From positions 43,609,719-43,673,718 of the forward strand of contig CP141141.1 in NCBI GenBank assembly GCA_035235625.1: a stretch of 64,000 bases of DNA, written 5' to 3'. Below, piece after piece: positions 10,327 through 23,020 of this stretch (positions are counted from its first letter, which is position 1; each line of letters starts with the position of its first letter). This stretch comes from Saururus chinensis. Its lineage: Eukaryota > Streptophyta > Magnoliopsida > Piperales > Saururaceae. The notes beneath the pieces are model-generated. The model worked only from the letters and a program-made list of their open reading frames with translations, did no database searches and was not told the DNA's origin. The position numbers and the translations under genes are program-made.

Positions 10327-11144
10327 AGAGAGATCAAATGCTTTCGAGTTCTGGCTATAAATATCTAAGTAATAAAGGTTTTGGGCTGGGCACTTTTGCT
10401 CTTACTTTCCACACTTAATTTCTTGTGTGTACTAGTGTATTCATGGTGTGTATGCACGTGCAAGAGGGGTGAATGTCATTGTTTGTTAGGGGTAAACATA
10501 CTTCAATGTGGAGAAATTTTAAATGTGCGTCACACACCATGTTGGCCATGTATTTTATCACTTATGTTGCATTTTTATGCTCAATGAGCAAAACATAAGC
10601 TACACCCAGGGGCCCTTAATGTTTAAAATCGACAATTAATACTAATATGCACTAGGGCGGTGTTGTTGATCTCATAATGAATATTCAGGCGTTTTTATGC
10701 TAGGTTTATGGTAAATGGGGAATATTAAAATATAATTATAACACATACATGGTCATTCGGTGAGCGGTGAAATACAAGGCCAATAGTACCCAAAAATTAC
10801 GGTAGGGAATTCCTTAGTGAAAACTCTCACCCCATAAGAAAGTATATTTTTATGTTCCTCCTTAATAATGAACCGAGTCTTTCGAAATTGATGACATATA
10901 CACTATCATACACACATTAGCATAAGTACTAATTGCACTAACCCGTCTATTTCGAAGTTAAACACTTCACTTGTCTTACGCTCGGCTCACGGAACAGGAC
11001 CATAGTCCATCCCGTGGAAACCCGAATGACGCGCGCTGCTAAACCACACGACTCCGCCATTTCCCCATTTCTAACGACCATCTCCGGCGCCGGCAGCGGC
11101 GCACGGAGAAATCTTCCCGAATAAAAAGCCTAAGCCCGTAAGAT
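9823..11144. other. Intergenic DNA, possibly containing an old LTR fragment
   Basis: GGGTATAAATATGGGC at about 10218 resembles a promoter TATA context and is followed by the microsatellite and by sequence like a copia-type leader. I could not define paired LTR ends. No coding region was recognised. The promoter and 5' UTR of the PPR gene lie at the right end. Confidence 0.35.
10240..10322. repeat. Compound (AT)n(AG)n microsatellite
   Basis: An AT tract from about 10240 to 10275 runs directly into an AG tract to 10322. Confidence 0.95.
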
Positions 11145-11222
11145 ATGATCAGTCATGGTCTCTCTTCATCTGCAGTCTCTTACTGCGTTGCCTGCTCCCA
11201 AGCCAGACTTTATAACCTCTAA
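11145..11222 (+). other. Possible uORF overlapping the PPR start codon
   Basis: An ATG at 11145, ten bases upstream of the PPR start and in another frame, opens a 25-codon frame ending at TAA 11220-11222. If the transcript starts upstream of 11145, scanning ribosomes would meet it first. The transcription start is unknown. Confidence 0.35.
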
Positions 11223-12678
11223 TCCAAAACTTCCTCCCAGACAACATGGCCTCGGCTTACGACGTCCCCAAAGGGATGTCGTTTCATGGACCACCTTCAT
11301 TGCCCGCCACTGTCGCAGTGGCCGCCTCTCAGAAGCAGTGGAGACTTTCTCCCGTATGAAACTTGCCGGCGTCCAGCCCAATCACGTCACGCTGGTGACT
11401 TTTCTCTCGGCCTGCGCGGACGAAAGCGCCGCCGGGGCCTTCGCTCTCGGGTTATCGCTTCACGGGTATGTCTGTAAATTAGGTTTTGATGCTGACGACG
11501 TTAGGCTAGGAACCGCTGTGGTTGATATGTACGCGAAGTGTGGCCATATGGATTTGGCCAGGAAAATGTTCGACGAAATGACTGTGAAGAACTCGGTGAC
11601 CTTTAACACAATGATTGATGGATATGTGAGGAATGGCGATATTGATACGGCAACTCGGATGTTCAACTCCATGCCAAGGAGGGATAAGGTTTCATGGACT
11701 GCCTTGATCGGTGGGCTTGTGAGGAATGGTCTTTTTGAGGAGGCAATTGAATGTTTCCGAGAAATGCTGATTGCTCAGGTGGACATAGATTATGTAACAT
11801 TGATTATGGTTCTTACGGCCTGTGCAAACTTGGGGGCGGTTAGTTCAGGATTGTGGGTGCATAGGTATGCATCATCAAAAGATCTTCTTTCGAACGTGCG
11901 GTTAGGAAATTCTCTCGTCGACATGTATGCGAGGTGTGGGTTTATTGCTTTGGCCAGCCAAGTATTCAACCAAATGCTGCACAGAAGTAGAGTGTCATGG
12001 AATTCTATAATTGTTGGCTTTGCGATTAATGGGCGCGGTGAAGATGCTCTTAAACACTTTTCTTTGATGGAAGAGGCAGGATTTAGACCGGACAGTGTTA
12101 CTTTTACTGGTGTACTTACTGCTTGCAGCCATACTGGTTTTATTGATGAGGGGCTTCGACATTATGATGAAATGCAGCGAGTTTATGGCATTTCACCAAG
12201 GATTGAACATTATGGTTGTCTGGTCGACCTCCTTAGTCGAGTCGGGCGATTGGAAGAAGCACTCACTGTAGTCGACAACATGCGAATGAAACCAAATGAA
12301 GTTATTTTGGGGTCTCTATTGGCTGCTTGTAGGGTTCATGGAGATATCAGTTTGGCTGAGAAATTGATGGGCTATCTGCTTGAGTTGGAGCCGGACACTG
12401 ACTCGAATTATGTGCTGCTATCTAATATATATGCTGCGGCGGGAAGGTGGGATTGTGTCGGTGGGGTGAGGATGGCAATGAAGGAGCATGGTATTAGAAA
12501 GAGACCTGGAATCAGCTCCATTGAGATAGAGGGTTGTGTTAGTGAATTTGTGGCTGGAGATAAGTCACACAAGCATTCTGGAGAGATCAGAACTGTACTC
12601 GACCAACTTACTCTTGAAATGAAATTTTATGGATATGTCCCTCGGGGTGTTGTGGGACAACCAACTGAACATGATTGA
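11155..12678 (+). CDS. CLB19: PLS-class PPR protein, CLB19-like plastid editing factor
   Basis: A single-exon gene of 507 aa. After a short transit-like N-terminus it has a series of PPR motifs starting with DVVSWTTFIARHCRSGRLSE. Typical repeat signatures follow, such as VVDMYAKCGHMDLARKMFDE and TACSHTGFIDEGL. It closes with E/E+ elements (ISPRIEHYGCLVDLLSRVGR, KPNEVILGSLLAACR, PGISSIEIEGCVSEFVAGDK) and has no DYW domain. Order, spacing and length match Arabidopsis CLB19 (about 500 aa), which is needed for C-to-U editing of plastid rpoA and clpP transcripts. Orthology is judged from remembered similarity, and the edited sites in this species are not known. Lacking DYW, it would need a partner deaminase. 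Confidence 0.87.
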   Translation: MVSLHLQSLTALPAPKPDFITSNPKLPPRQHGLGLRRPQRDVVSWTTFIARHCRSGRLSEAVETFSRMKLAGVQPNHVTLVTFLSACADESAAGAFALGLSLHGYVCKLGFDADDVRLGTAVVDMYAKCGHMDLARKMFDEMTVKNSVTFNTMIDGYVRNGDIDTATRMFNSMPRRDKVSWTALIGGLVRNGLFEEAIECFREMLIAQVDIDYVTLIMVLTACANLGAVSSGLWVHRYASSKDLLSNVRLGNSLVDMYARCGFIALASQVFNQMLHRSRVSWNSIIVGFAINGRGEDALKHFSLMEEAGFRPDSVTFTGVLTACSHTGFIDEGLRHYDEMQRVYGISPRIEHYGCLVDLLSRVGRLEEALTVVDNMRMKPNEVILGSLLAACRVHGDISLAEKLMGYLLELEPDTDSNYVLLSNIYAAAGRWDCVGGVRMAMKEHGIRKRPGISSIEIEGCVSEFVAGDKSHKHSGEIRTVLDQLTLEMKFYGYVPRGVVGQPTEHD

Positions 12679-14698
<2,020 letters not shown>

Positions 14699-14699
14699 T

Positions 14700-15298
14700 A
14701 CAACGTAAAACGTTTAACATCTTTCACTGCTGCACGGGGTCCGTTCTCTTTATTTTTGGCTAGACGTAAAGTACTCAAGAAAGGCACAGTTTCAGACGTT
14801 TCCTACGGTAGCAAAGCTCTTCAATTCACAGAACCAAAATTCTTCTTGCAACCTCTAATCAGCTAAATGAACTGATCGATTTTCCTTAAAAAGCTAAAAA
14901 CATTAATATTCTTCTTTTGAATTGGGGCAAAGAAAAAAATAATGAAAAAGAAAACCTCAGATTTTCCATACTATGCAATTTCCCTTTTGTGAAGGCATTT
15001 CACCAAAAACCTATAATGCCCACGAAAAACGTGCTGTCTAGTGCTGCTGAAAACTTGGTAGGGCAGAGCCAAATGACATTGCAGTCATTCCATGACACCA
15101 GCAATCCTTAAAACTTTATTGCACTTCGTCTTGGCAAACAGAGGGAGGGAAAAAACGGCCCCACCACCCTCCTCTCTCATTCTCTCCACCGCAGCATCTT
15201 CGTATGTTCATAAAAACGTAAACCCCTCCCTTGCAACCATAACTATTTATAGATTCTTTGCTACTGAAGTGGCAGACATCGATGATAGTCCATAATAA
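14700..15298. other. 3' flank of the 15299-19976 gene
   Basis: No separate gene was recognised. The 3' UTR of the neighbouring minus-strand gene should lie in the right half. Confidence 0.4.
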
Positions 15299-18200
15299 TC
15301 AAGCATCAGCTTCAGAAGCAGAGGAACAAGTTAGGTTCTCCATGTGTGTTGTAAAAGAGACACCATTCAAATGACGACACACCTTGGAAGTAGGTCTCAC
15401 TTTGATGTACTGCAAAAGAAATCAACAGCATAAGATAACTTGCCCCAAATGCAACCAATTAAACTGCCTTTATAGAAGAGTATAATATAAACCCAAAAAA
15501 CGAAAGCGAATGAAGAAGTTACTGTCTGCTAAAAAGTTATGAACAAAAAAACAATAATTACCTCCTCAATAAATGATTGAATTTCCTCTTCAGTCAGTGC
15601 AGCTTCTAGTGCATCTGCATCCCATCCAAGTGACTTTAAAAATGCTTCTTCCTCCTCATCTGGATAAGCAATGGCATCTGAATCAATAACATCATGTTCA
15701 TCTGAACAAAATATCTCACCACCACTACTAGCAACAGCAGTGCCGCTGTCTGATAAAGAGCAGTCCAAAGCAGAACCAGATGAAGGGCCTACATCCTTTC
15801 CATTGTCAGCACATACACAAGGATTCTCCACTAACTGTTCCTCAGACTTCTCCAAGGGAACTGGTGACACAGCAGAATCGGGTATAGCTGATAAATGATT
15901 ATTGTTTGCAGAAGTTTTCTTCCTCAAAGAATTAAAGAAGTCATTCCGATTCTGAGCTTGAGATGTGAGTTTTTTGTCAGGTGCAGAGATTTGGGTACAT
16001 GTTGCAGCTGCTATCTTAAGCTTCGCATTAGTAGGACTTTTCAAAGGAGCAACAGTTGCAGCAGAGGGAATAACACCGAGTAATAGTTTGCTGGCATGAG
16101 TTGGGCTTGAGGTTTCATTACCCACAGAATTAGGAAATCCATTCCTTTCCCGATTTAGGACAACAAAATTGCTATTAGATTGTGAGGTTTTAAGGCTGTC
16201 AGATTTAGAAGGCCCACGGAGAGAGTTATTAACGAGCTGGGATGATGACGTCTGTTGACCAGCTTTACTTGCCCCGCTCAATTCGGTAGTTCGCAATGCT
16301 TTGGATTTCGATTTATCCAAGGAGCTAAGAGCCTGAATGGAACAAATAATATGATTAACTACATAAGAAAACTACTGTCCTTTCAGCTAAAACAAGTGAT
16401 ATATCACTCCAAGTCTCACAAATTGCTGAAGCCAAATTTTACTATTTCCAACTAAGCAACAAAATAAAATGTTTGTCATTCGCAAGGATCAAACATTTTC
16501 CCGATGATAGTCATCTCACTCAGAATGAGGATATTCATGAAGAAACAATTAAGATTCTGCAGCTCATCATTAGAAAAATAGAAGCACCATATGATTGCAA
16601 ATAAGTGTTCACATTTTTCTCTTTGCAGTTCAAATCTCCCAAGCAAAGTTCATACATGTCATTTGATGTACCTGTCAAAAAATAATCTAATCTGTTTTCT
16701 AGAAGGAAAAAAAACTCATCCATGTCAAGAGGACCAGAAGAAACGCTGCTTCCTAAATAATAATAATATGCTATATAAAATTTTTTAAACCATATGAAGA
16801 ACAATCCAATGATCTTTGTTATTTTCTTTTTATCATAATCATTGACTACTGCTATCAAACCATAATGACATAAGCCAACAATGAAACTGCCAGAGGAAAA
16901 GTAAAGCAAAAAATGAATTCATCAAAATAGGTAAACATAAGAACCAAAAGTTAACTTGACAACTTAAAAAGGCAAGAAATTTCAAAGTTCGCACAAAATA
17001 ACTATACAAAAAAGAAAGTAATGAATACTAACATATAATTTATTCAGTACATAGAGAACAAAAATTATTCAATAAGGTCTAAACTGAACGTTAAGAAACT
17101 ATTTTTCTGCCCAATATACTTGCCCACAAGTGCAATCTATCTTCACTTGAAAGATTTTTGCTATAAATAAGGCCAAAAACAAGGCCGGGAACGAGCTTAA
17201 AAGAACTCTTTAAAAGCCATAAGATATAGCAAGAAGTAATATTAGAAATGTTTTACACATCAGAAACACCCAATAAACTATGAACATATATCAAAGCTCT
17301 ACGCACAACTATACTCTTAAATTCACCTTTTACTTTAAACAAGTAGACATTTCTACAACAATAGTTATTCTTGCATGTGTGAAGGAGACAGAAGCACAAT
17401 GAATGCAGTTATTGTCACGGAAAAAGTAATATGACGGATTTTACAAATCCACAATAGGAGTTTTGGCCATCTCATACAGGACAATGGCCATATAGGATTG
17501 ACACATTAAAAGATACATTTCTATACAAACTGTTATGAAAGAAAAAATATCCACTAGTTCAACGAGATTTAAACATTAACACTACTCATTAGCTAAGCAT
17601 TTGTCCAAATAAAAGACCATAACACTGCTATTCCTAACATTCTTGCAACACGCACATCAGAAAGCCCTCAAGCAAGTGTTTTTTTTCCAATGTCGTAAGA
17701 ATATGTAAAAAATGCTTAAGCATTTATGAGGTTACACAATTTTTAGTCGAACTTCCCCCTTAAAAAGTAAATAATAAAGAGTCCAAATATTTCACTTCAT
17801 CTAGAATACCAACTATTGACACATAATGAGACTATAATGTAGTCCAGTTTATAAATAATTATATGCAAAGCTGTATAACTACCACTACCCAGGACACATA
17901 GGATGAGAGAAAGAGATGCCACCACAAGTCCAATGGGCCAAGCCCACATTCAAATACCTTTCTTATGCTTTTTTTTGGGTATTAGACCTCAAGTTAAAAT
18001 TACTGAGGTCATATATTCCAGGGTTTTGCCAAAAAGGAGTTAAGATCTGAATCTTTGAGTAAAAAAAATTGGGATGCAATTGTTTAGATTTCTTCAAAAT
18101 TGATGCTTATAGATGGGTGAAAGTTATTTCGTCAAAGTGATTTTATTTGTCCTTTCTACTTTAATAATTTCATTATTTTATTCAAATATGCACATGCATT

Positions 18201-19976
18201 GATAACTGGGAAATTGCATTATGATGATCATGAAAATGGTAAACCTTCTATTATTTTCTATCAAAAAGTTTCAGCAAGAAATATAAACCTTTTCTCACAT
18301 GGATTCTACATCCTCACATTCAGGTCAGTCACTCAATGTCAGCAATCCTTGTGGCTGGGATGGTTTAAAGATAAGAATGATATGGTAGGACATTCACATA
18401 ATTTTGGACTTTGAATGCACCATTCTTAGAGGCCTAAAACATTGAAGAACGAAATGAGCAACTTCAAAAGATTGCCCATGCGAATCAACCAAATGTGTTA
18501 TTATCTTTTTTTCTTGCAGCACAGTCTTCCACATGACGCACTAACTCCTGTAAATTTTTCATAATAATAATCATTTAAAAAAAACGGAAGAACAAAAAAA
18601 GTTACATAGACTATCCGTTGTTTCCCAGTAGACAATTCAAAGATCCCTTATTGTATGACAAAAAAAGAACAGAGATGCCGTGGTTGAGAAACTCATACAG
18701 AAAAACAATAACGTTGTGAATGCTCATCAATGTAAAAAATGACTTTTGTGTTTAAAACGTCAGAAGTAAGTATGCAACAAAAGAAAACCTGAACAATATT
18801 CCTTACCCCATTTTTTGGCATTGACGGTGTCACAGGTATCAACTGCCTTGACTGTTTAATAGCCAATTCCTCGAGTCTTTGAGTGTCAACAGATAACTGA
18901 AAGCCAAAAGCACAAAAATAAACTGTAAGAATACACACAGAAACCTATAGACAACACAAAGAAACTAGAATATGTGCTACCTGAGGCGTTCGAGCCCGAG
19001 CAGGAGCCTGAACCAATGCTTCAGCCATATTAAGACCAGTATTTGAGCTTGGAGGCATAGTGACCGAACTGGAAGGAGCAACTGGTGACGGCAAAATGAC
19101 TGAACTACTACCTCCAATTATGACAGGCACTTCAGCCAGTTTCGAAGTCCAGCCATCCCCTCCAATGACAGTCGAACTATTCATAGGAAGACTCTGAGAA
19201 GGTGAGCTCAAACCAGGAGATTTCACTCTCCCAACTTCTGGAACACCTGTTTTCTCCTCTGATCCCAAGGATGGAAAATCTCTCTCAAAAGTAGATTTAT
19301 TGCTATGTGAGGCCATTGTACTTCCTGCAACATGTGACCTACTGTTCAGGTCATTCACTAATCTTTTAGACTTAACTTCACCCCGATTTCCTGACATCGT
19401 CGAAAGAGAGCGCCTTAAAACATCCTTTTCAGCCTGACTCATCAAAACATCAGTAGAGAGCATCAAAGAATCAGAGAAGTCACGATGACCCCGTAAAGGA
19501 ACCCTGTCCTTCTCCCGTTTCTCAAGATCCCTCTCCCAATCTCTCTCACGGTGACTTCTACTGAAACTACTATAAGACCGTGAATGCAATGAGCCCTTGT
19601 CGTGCAAAATGGAACCGTTGCTACTTGAACTCCTACGGAAGTGGGAAGATTTTCTATCTGAGGTTCGAGACGCCTCATTATCATTTGAACTAACGAATAA
19701 CTTGTTCCTTGTGGAATTAGAAGTAGAATGATCGTCTGCAACAATCCAGAGAGAGAGAGAGAGAAAGAAAAGGACAAAGATCATAAGCATACAGACTAAG
19801 TCATATAACAATATTAGAATATAATTCAAACACAAGACATGCGTTGTAAGGAACAATAAGTACATACCAGATTGCAAAGCGGATGCAATATGGTGGAGAG
19901 AACTGCCACCACCATTTATGCCTCCATTGGATCCCTTGAGCCATTCTGGCACTAATGCAGGTTCACTTCTGTCCAT
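15299..19976 (-). CDS. Conserved plant protein of unknown function, Ser-rich with FERDFPSLG motif
   Basis: Five coding exons give 611 aa: 19868-19976, 18981-19735, 18807-18896, 15562-16332 and 15299-15409. All junctions are GT..AG and frames close exactly. The start MDRSEPALVPEWLKGS, a Ser/Arg-rich stretch (residues 60-150), FERDFPSLG (186-194), VIGGDGWTSKLAEVPVIIGG, LEELAIKQSRQLIPVTPSMP (296-315) and an acidic block PDEEEEAFLKSLGW near residue 550 are all conserved in a plant family I recognise but cannot name functionally. The FERDFPSLG-type motif recalls vasculin/GPBP1-like proteins; this is only a resemblance. Low-complexity composition predicts mostly disorder. Intron 16333-18806 is 2.5 kb. 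A 5'UTR intron (about 20030-20982, donor CTT|GTAAGT) is possible. Confidence 0.85.
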
Positions 19977-21110
19977 TACGATTGTAGACCATCATAGATG
20001 ACCAAAAAAAAGGGTAGAAAAAATGCTTCCTGTATAACTATATCAGCTGAACACCCTCTTAGGCCTTCTTTCAAGTTCATCCACCAAACACCCTTTCAAT
20101 AACTTCACTTTAACAGATTCGTACTTTACTTTCCATATAAAGTGCAAACCCCTGTTTTCCTCACAAAAAATTCCAAAACGCTACTTCTGCCTGAATTGCA
20201 ATAGTGAAAAAGAAGAATCTGTGGAGCTAAAAATTAGGCTTGTCCTCTGTACAGTATATACTATGAACCAATCTAGCCCAACTGAATCAAACAGTCAACT
20301 TTATAAGAGAAACCTGTTGCGCTGCCGTGCCTTGAATGCGAGAAACCCAAGAAAAGGGAAACGAGGGACAAAGTCAGAACAGACAATGAAGAAGGGAGAA
20401 AAGAAACTTCCTACTCTAGGCACCCATCGCCCGTACCAGACGGATTCCAGGAACCAAGAACAACACTTTAGAAGACCCTCATCCTTCTGAAACTCATTCA
20501 GAACAACCCTTGACTGCCAGAAAAAGTGGTCACATGGAGAACAAACCCCACCCTACCAATCACATACCATGCCCCCAAGCACAAAACACAACCAACCGCA
20601 AGTCCACAACCGCACCAAACCCTAAGGACCCAGCATCGAAAAAAGGCAATTTGTGAACCAATTTGAACTCCAAACCCTCAGACAAAAAGAGATTGCGAGG
20701 GTGGGCGGCAATACCAGCCCCCAAACACCCCCAAAAAGATTAAATTCCAGAACAAACTACCAGCAACTAGGGTTAGTTAGCAAAGTGTCTCTACGATTGG
20801 ATAAGAGAAGCCGAAAGAAACCGCCGCCGCGGAGAAAAGTAAACCCTAACCGCCGGGCCTGGCGGCGACAGAGTGTATCCTCCAATGCCCGGCAAGTGCT
20901 TGTGTGTATTAAGGCCCGGCAACGGCGAAGAAGACCTGAATAAGGCGGATGGATTGCAAGCGTGTGGGAGCGAAGAACTTACAAGATTGACCACGAGAAG
21001 ATGGGATTGCCGGAAGGAGGGTGGGCGGGCGGGCCGAATTAGGAAGACGAAGGAACAGAGCAAGGGAGACGCGGAAGAGGGCGACGAGGCGCTCTGTGGG
21101 TGCAAGAGCC
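19977..21110 (-). promoter_or_regulatory. 5' UTR, possible UTR intron and promoter of the 15299-19976 gene
   Basis: A good donor, CTT|GTAAGTTC, lies at 20982/20983, and a candidate acceptor TATACAG|GAAGC at 20030, just upstream of the start codon. The GC-rich stretch 20820-21110 fits a first noncoding exon and promoter. Short frames here on both strands look like composition shadows. Confidence 0.35.
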
Positions 21111-21726
21111 AAAAACGTATGAGCCGAAAAAAAAAACTGCTCCTTTTTTGGGGGTAAAAATCTCCCTTTGTGGGGTTGATTTTTATATTTTTCGTTTTGG
21201 GGCTGTTTGGGAATTACAAAAAATAGTCCGCCTTCGCAACGAACTGTTTTTCTATGCTCACGTTAAATTTCCTACGGGATGGGTTTACTAGCATTTGAGT
21301 CACCGTTGATTTGTGGGGACCGCATTTTCAATTCACGATAGAGATGGGTTGTTAAAGCAGCCCGTGGGATATCGCGTGGGTTGGACCCGCTTGTATAGAG
21401 TTTTTCGTTTTCATCTTCTCCTGCTGTTATTCAAGGATTGGGCTTTTCTTTCGTGGTCTGTTTTCCGTGGGCCCCGGTTGGGAGAGAAGCCTGCAGCGGG
21501 CGGCCTCTATGTCCTTATGGGCCACGGAGGTGAGTAGGTGGGCCAGGTGAATCAGGTTTTGTGGTGGATTAGGGCAAAGGCCTTGATGACACTAGTAGAC
21601 CGGAGGCAGATGACCCAACTTGGACCAAGCTGTGGACCGGTTCGACTCGAAATGCTCTCGCGTAGTCTCAAATTCTAGTCTTGTACATTAATTAAATATT
21701 AAATATTTTTCATCTAAATAAAAGGA
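21111..21726. other. Intergenic DNA
   Basis: Moderately GC-rich to about 21660, then AT-rich. No recognisable gene. Confidence 0.4.
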
Positions 21727-21886
21727 TATATTTCTATGTTCCATGCTAATAGTTGTATTTTGCTCAATTTAAATATTTGAGCACCAACAAAAAGTGTTTT
21801 ACAAGCTATTTTTTATTCTTTTGGTTGTGATTTTATTATTTAATATTTTTTAAAAATATAACTATTAATATAAGACAGAGAAAGTA
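21727..21886. mobile_element. Stowaway-like MITE (diverged)
   Basis: The right end read on the minus strand is TACTTTCTCTGTCTTATATT followed by AATAGT. The left end TATTTCTATGTTCCATGCTA followed by ATAGTTG is its degenerate inverted match. Both share the family core TTAATAG. Confidence 0.5.
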
Positions 21887-22268
21887 CCATGTAAATTAAT
21901 TCTACATAATATCTTCTTCTTTTATCCTCTTCCTTAATATTTATTTTAAATTTACCCAACAAAAACTTATACACGGGTTTTAATTCGATAAAACATGTGG
22001 GCCTCACACGACTTTCATGTTTTATCCAATTAAAACGCAAACATAAATTTTTATGGGTAGATACAATGCATAAATATGAATTTTTATTTACTAACTAAAC
22101 TAATTATTTTATTGTTAACTTCCAAATTGTACCATTTAAGGTATTGAAAGATGGGATTAATTATGGCATGTGAATTCCAAGCTAAGTTATATTTTATACT
22201 CTCTCATAAACTAATTTTAATTTATTTTTAAAAATTAAAAAAATTTATAATAAGACATTAATAATATA
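21887..22268. other. AT-rich intergenic DNA
   Basis: No gene or repeat was recognised. Confidence 0.4.
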
Positions 22269-23020
22269 TACTCTATCCATCCTATATTAATAGCTCTATG
22301 TCTAATTTTTATCAAAATGGTAATCACTATAAAATTTTACTCCATCCATTAAACTTCCCAAGCAAGTCTGAGATGACAACGTGAACCTGATCCTCCCAGC
22401 CTTGTCATGCACCCACTACACAGACCCATTAGATTGTTCACCGAGAGCCCCCCCCCCAAGCCCTAGGCTGCCTGGAATGCCACCCACTAGACTGCATCTT
22501 GTAAGCCATAGGATTTCCAAGTTATGGAGTTTCCCAGCAACGGCAAAATCTTGCCACGGGCAAAGGGGTTGCAAGCGAGACTGAGCTATTGGAGTGTATA
22601 GATGTTGGACAAGAAGGCCGATATAGTATTGTTGAGAAAGTTGGAGATGAAGGAAAGGACCTTCGGGCAGGGGAAGTTGGCAAAGGAGGCTGGAATGGGC
22701 CTGGAGAAGTTGTTTCCAGAGAGGTTGAGGTGGAGGAGGGGTGGAAAGTGAGGAGGCAAGTTGCCAATGAGGAGGTTATGGGAGAGGTCAAGGAAGGCGA
22801 GGTTGCAGCAATGGGGGATGGAAGAGGGCAGGGAGCTGGAGATGAGGTTGTCGGCGAGGGAAAGGAAGGAAAGGGCGGGTAGGCAGCAAAGAAGATTGGG
22901 GGAGAGAAAGAGCCCGCCGAGTTGAGAAAGGTAGGGAAGTTCCGAGGGAGGCCAAATTGAGCAATTAATATATAATATTTTTTTTTCTATTAGAACTATT
23001 AATATAAGATGAAGAAAGTA
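22269..23020. mobile_element. MITE-like inverted ends enclosing a gene fragment
   Basis: The left end TACTCTATCCATCCTATATT and then AATAGCTC, and the right end reading on the minus strand TATACTTTCTTCATCTTATA and then TTAATAG, are inverted relatives of the local Stowaway-like family. They lie about 750 bp apart with an LRR kinase fragment between them. This could be capture of host sequence by a MITE or two separate MITE remnants. Confidence 0.4.
22440..22953 (-). pseudogene. HAESA-like LRR receptor kinase fragment
   Basis: The minus strand reads leucine-rich repeats in one frame: ADNLISSSLPSSIPHCCNL, AFLDLSHNLLIGNLPP and LLHLNLSGNNFSRPIPASF, up to an in-frame TAG after LSNIYTLQ. After a frame change it continues as NLEILWLTRCSLVGGIPGSL, which matches the first LRRs of HAESA-type receptors. 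There is no kinase domain, no start codon and no signal peptide, so it is a broken fragment. Because it has no ATG on its own strand, only its plus-strand shadow looks open. A run of ten C residues lies at 22448-22457. Confidence 0.75.

Noticed and set aside
22589-22882. 97-aa Gly/Val/Glu-rich plus-strand protein
   Set aside because: It is the antisense shadow of the LRR pseudogene fragment.
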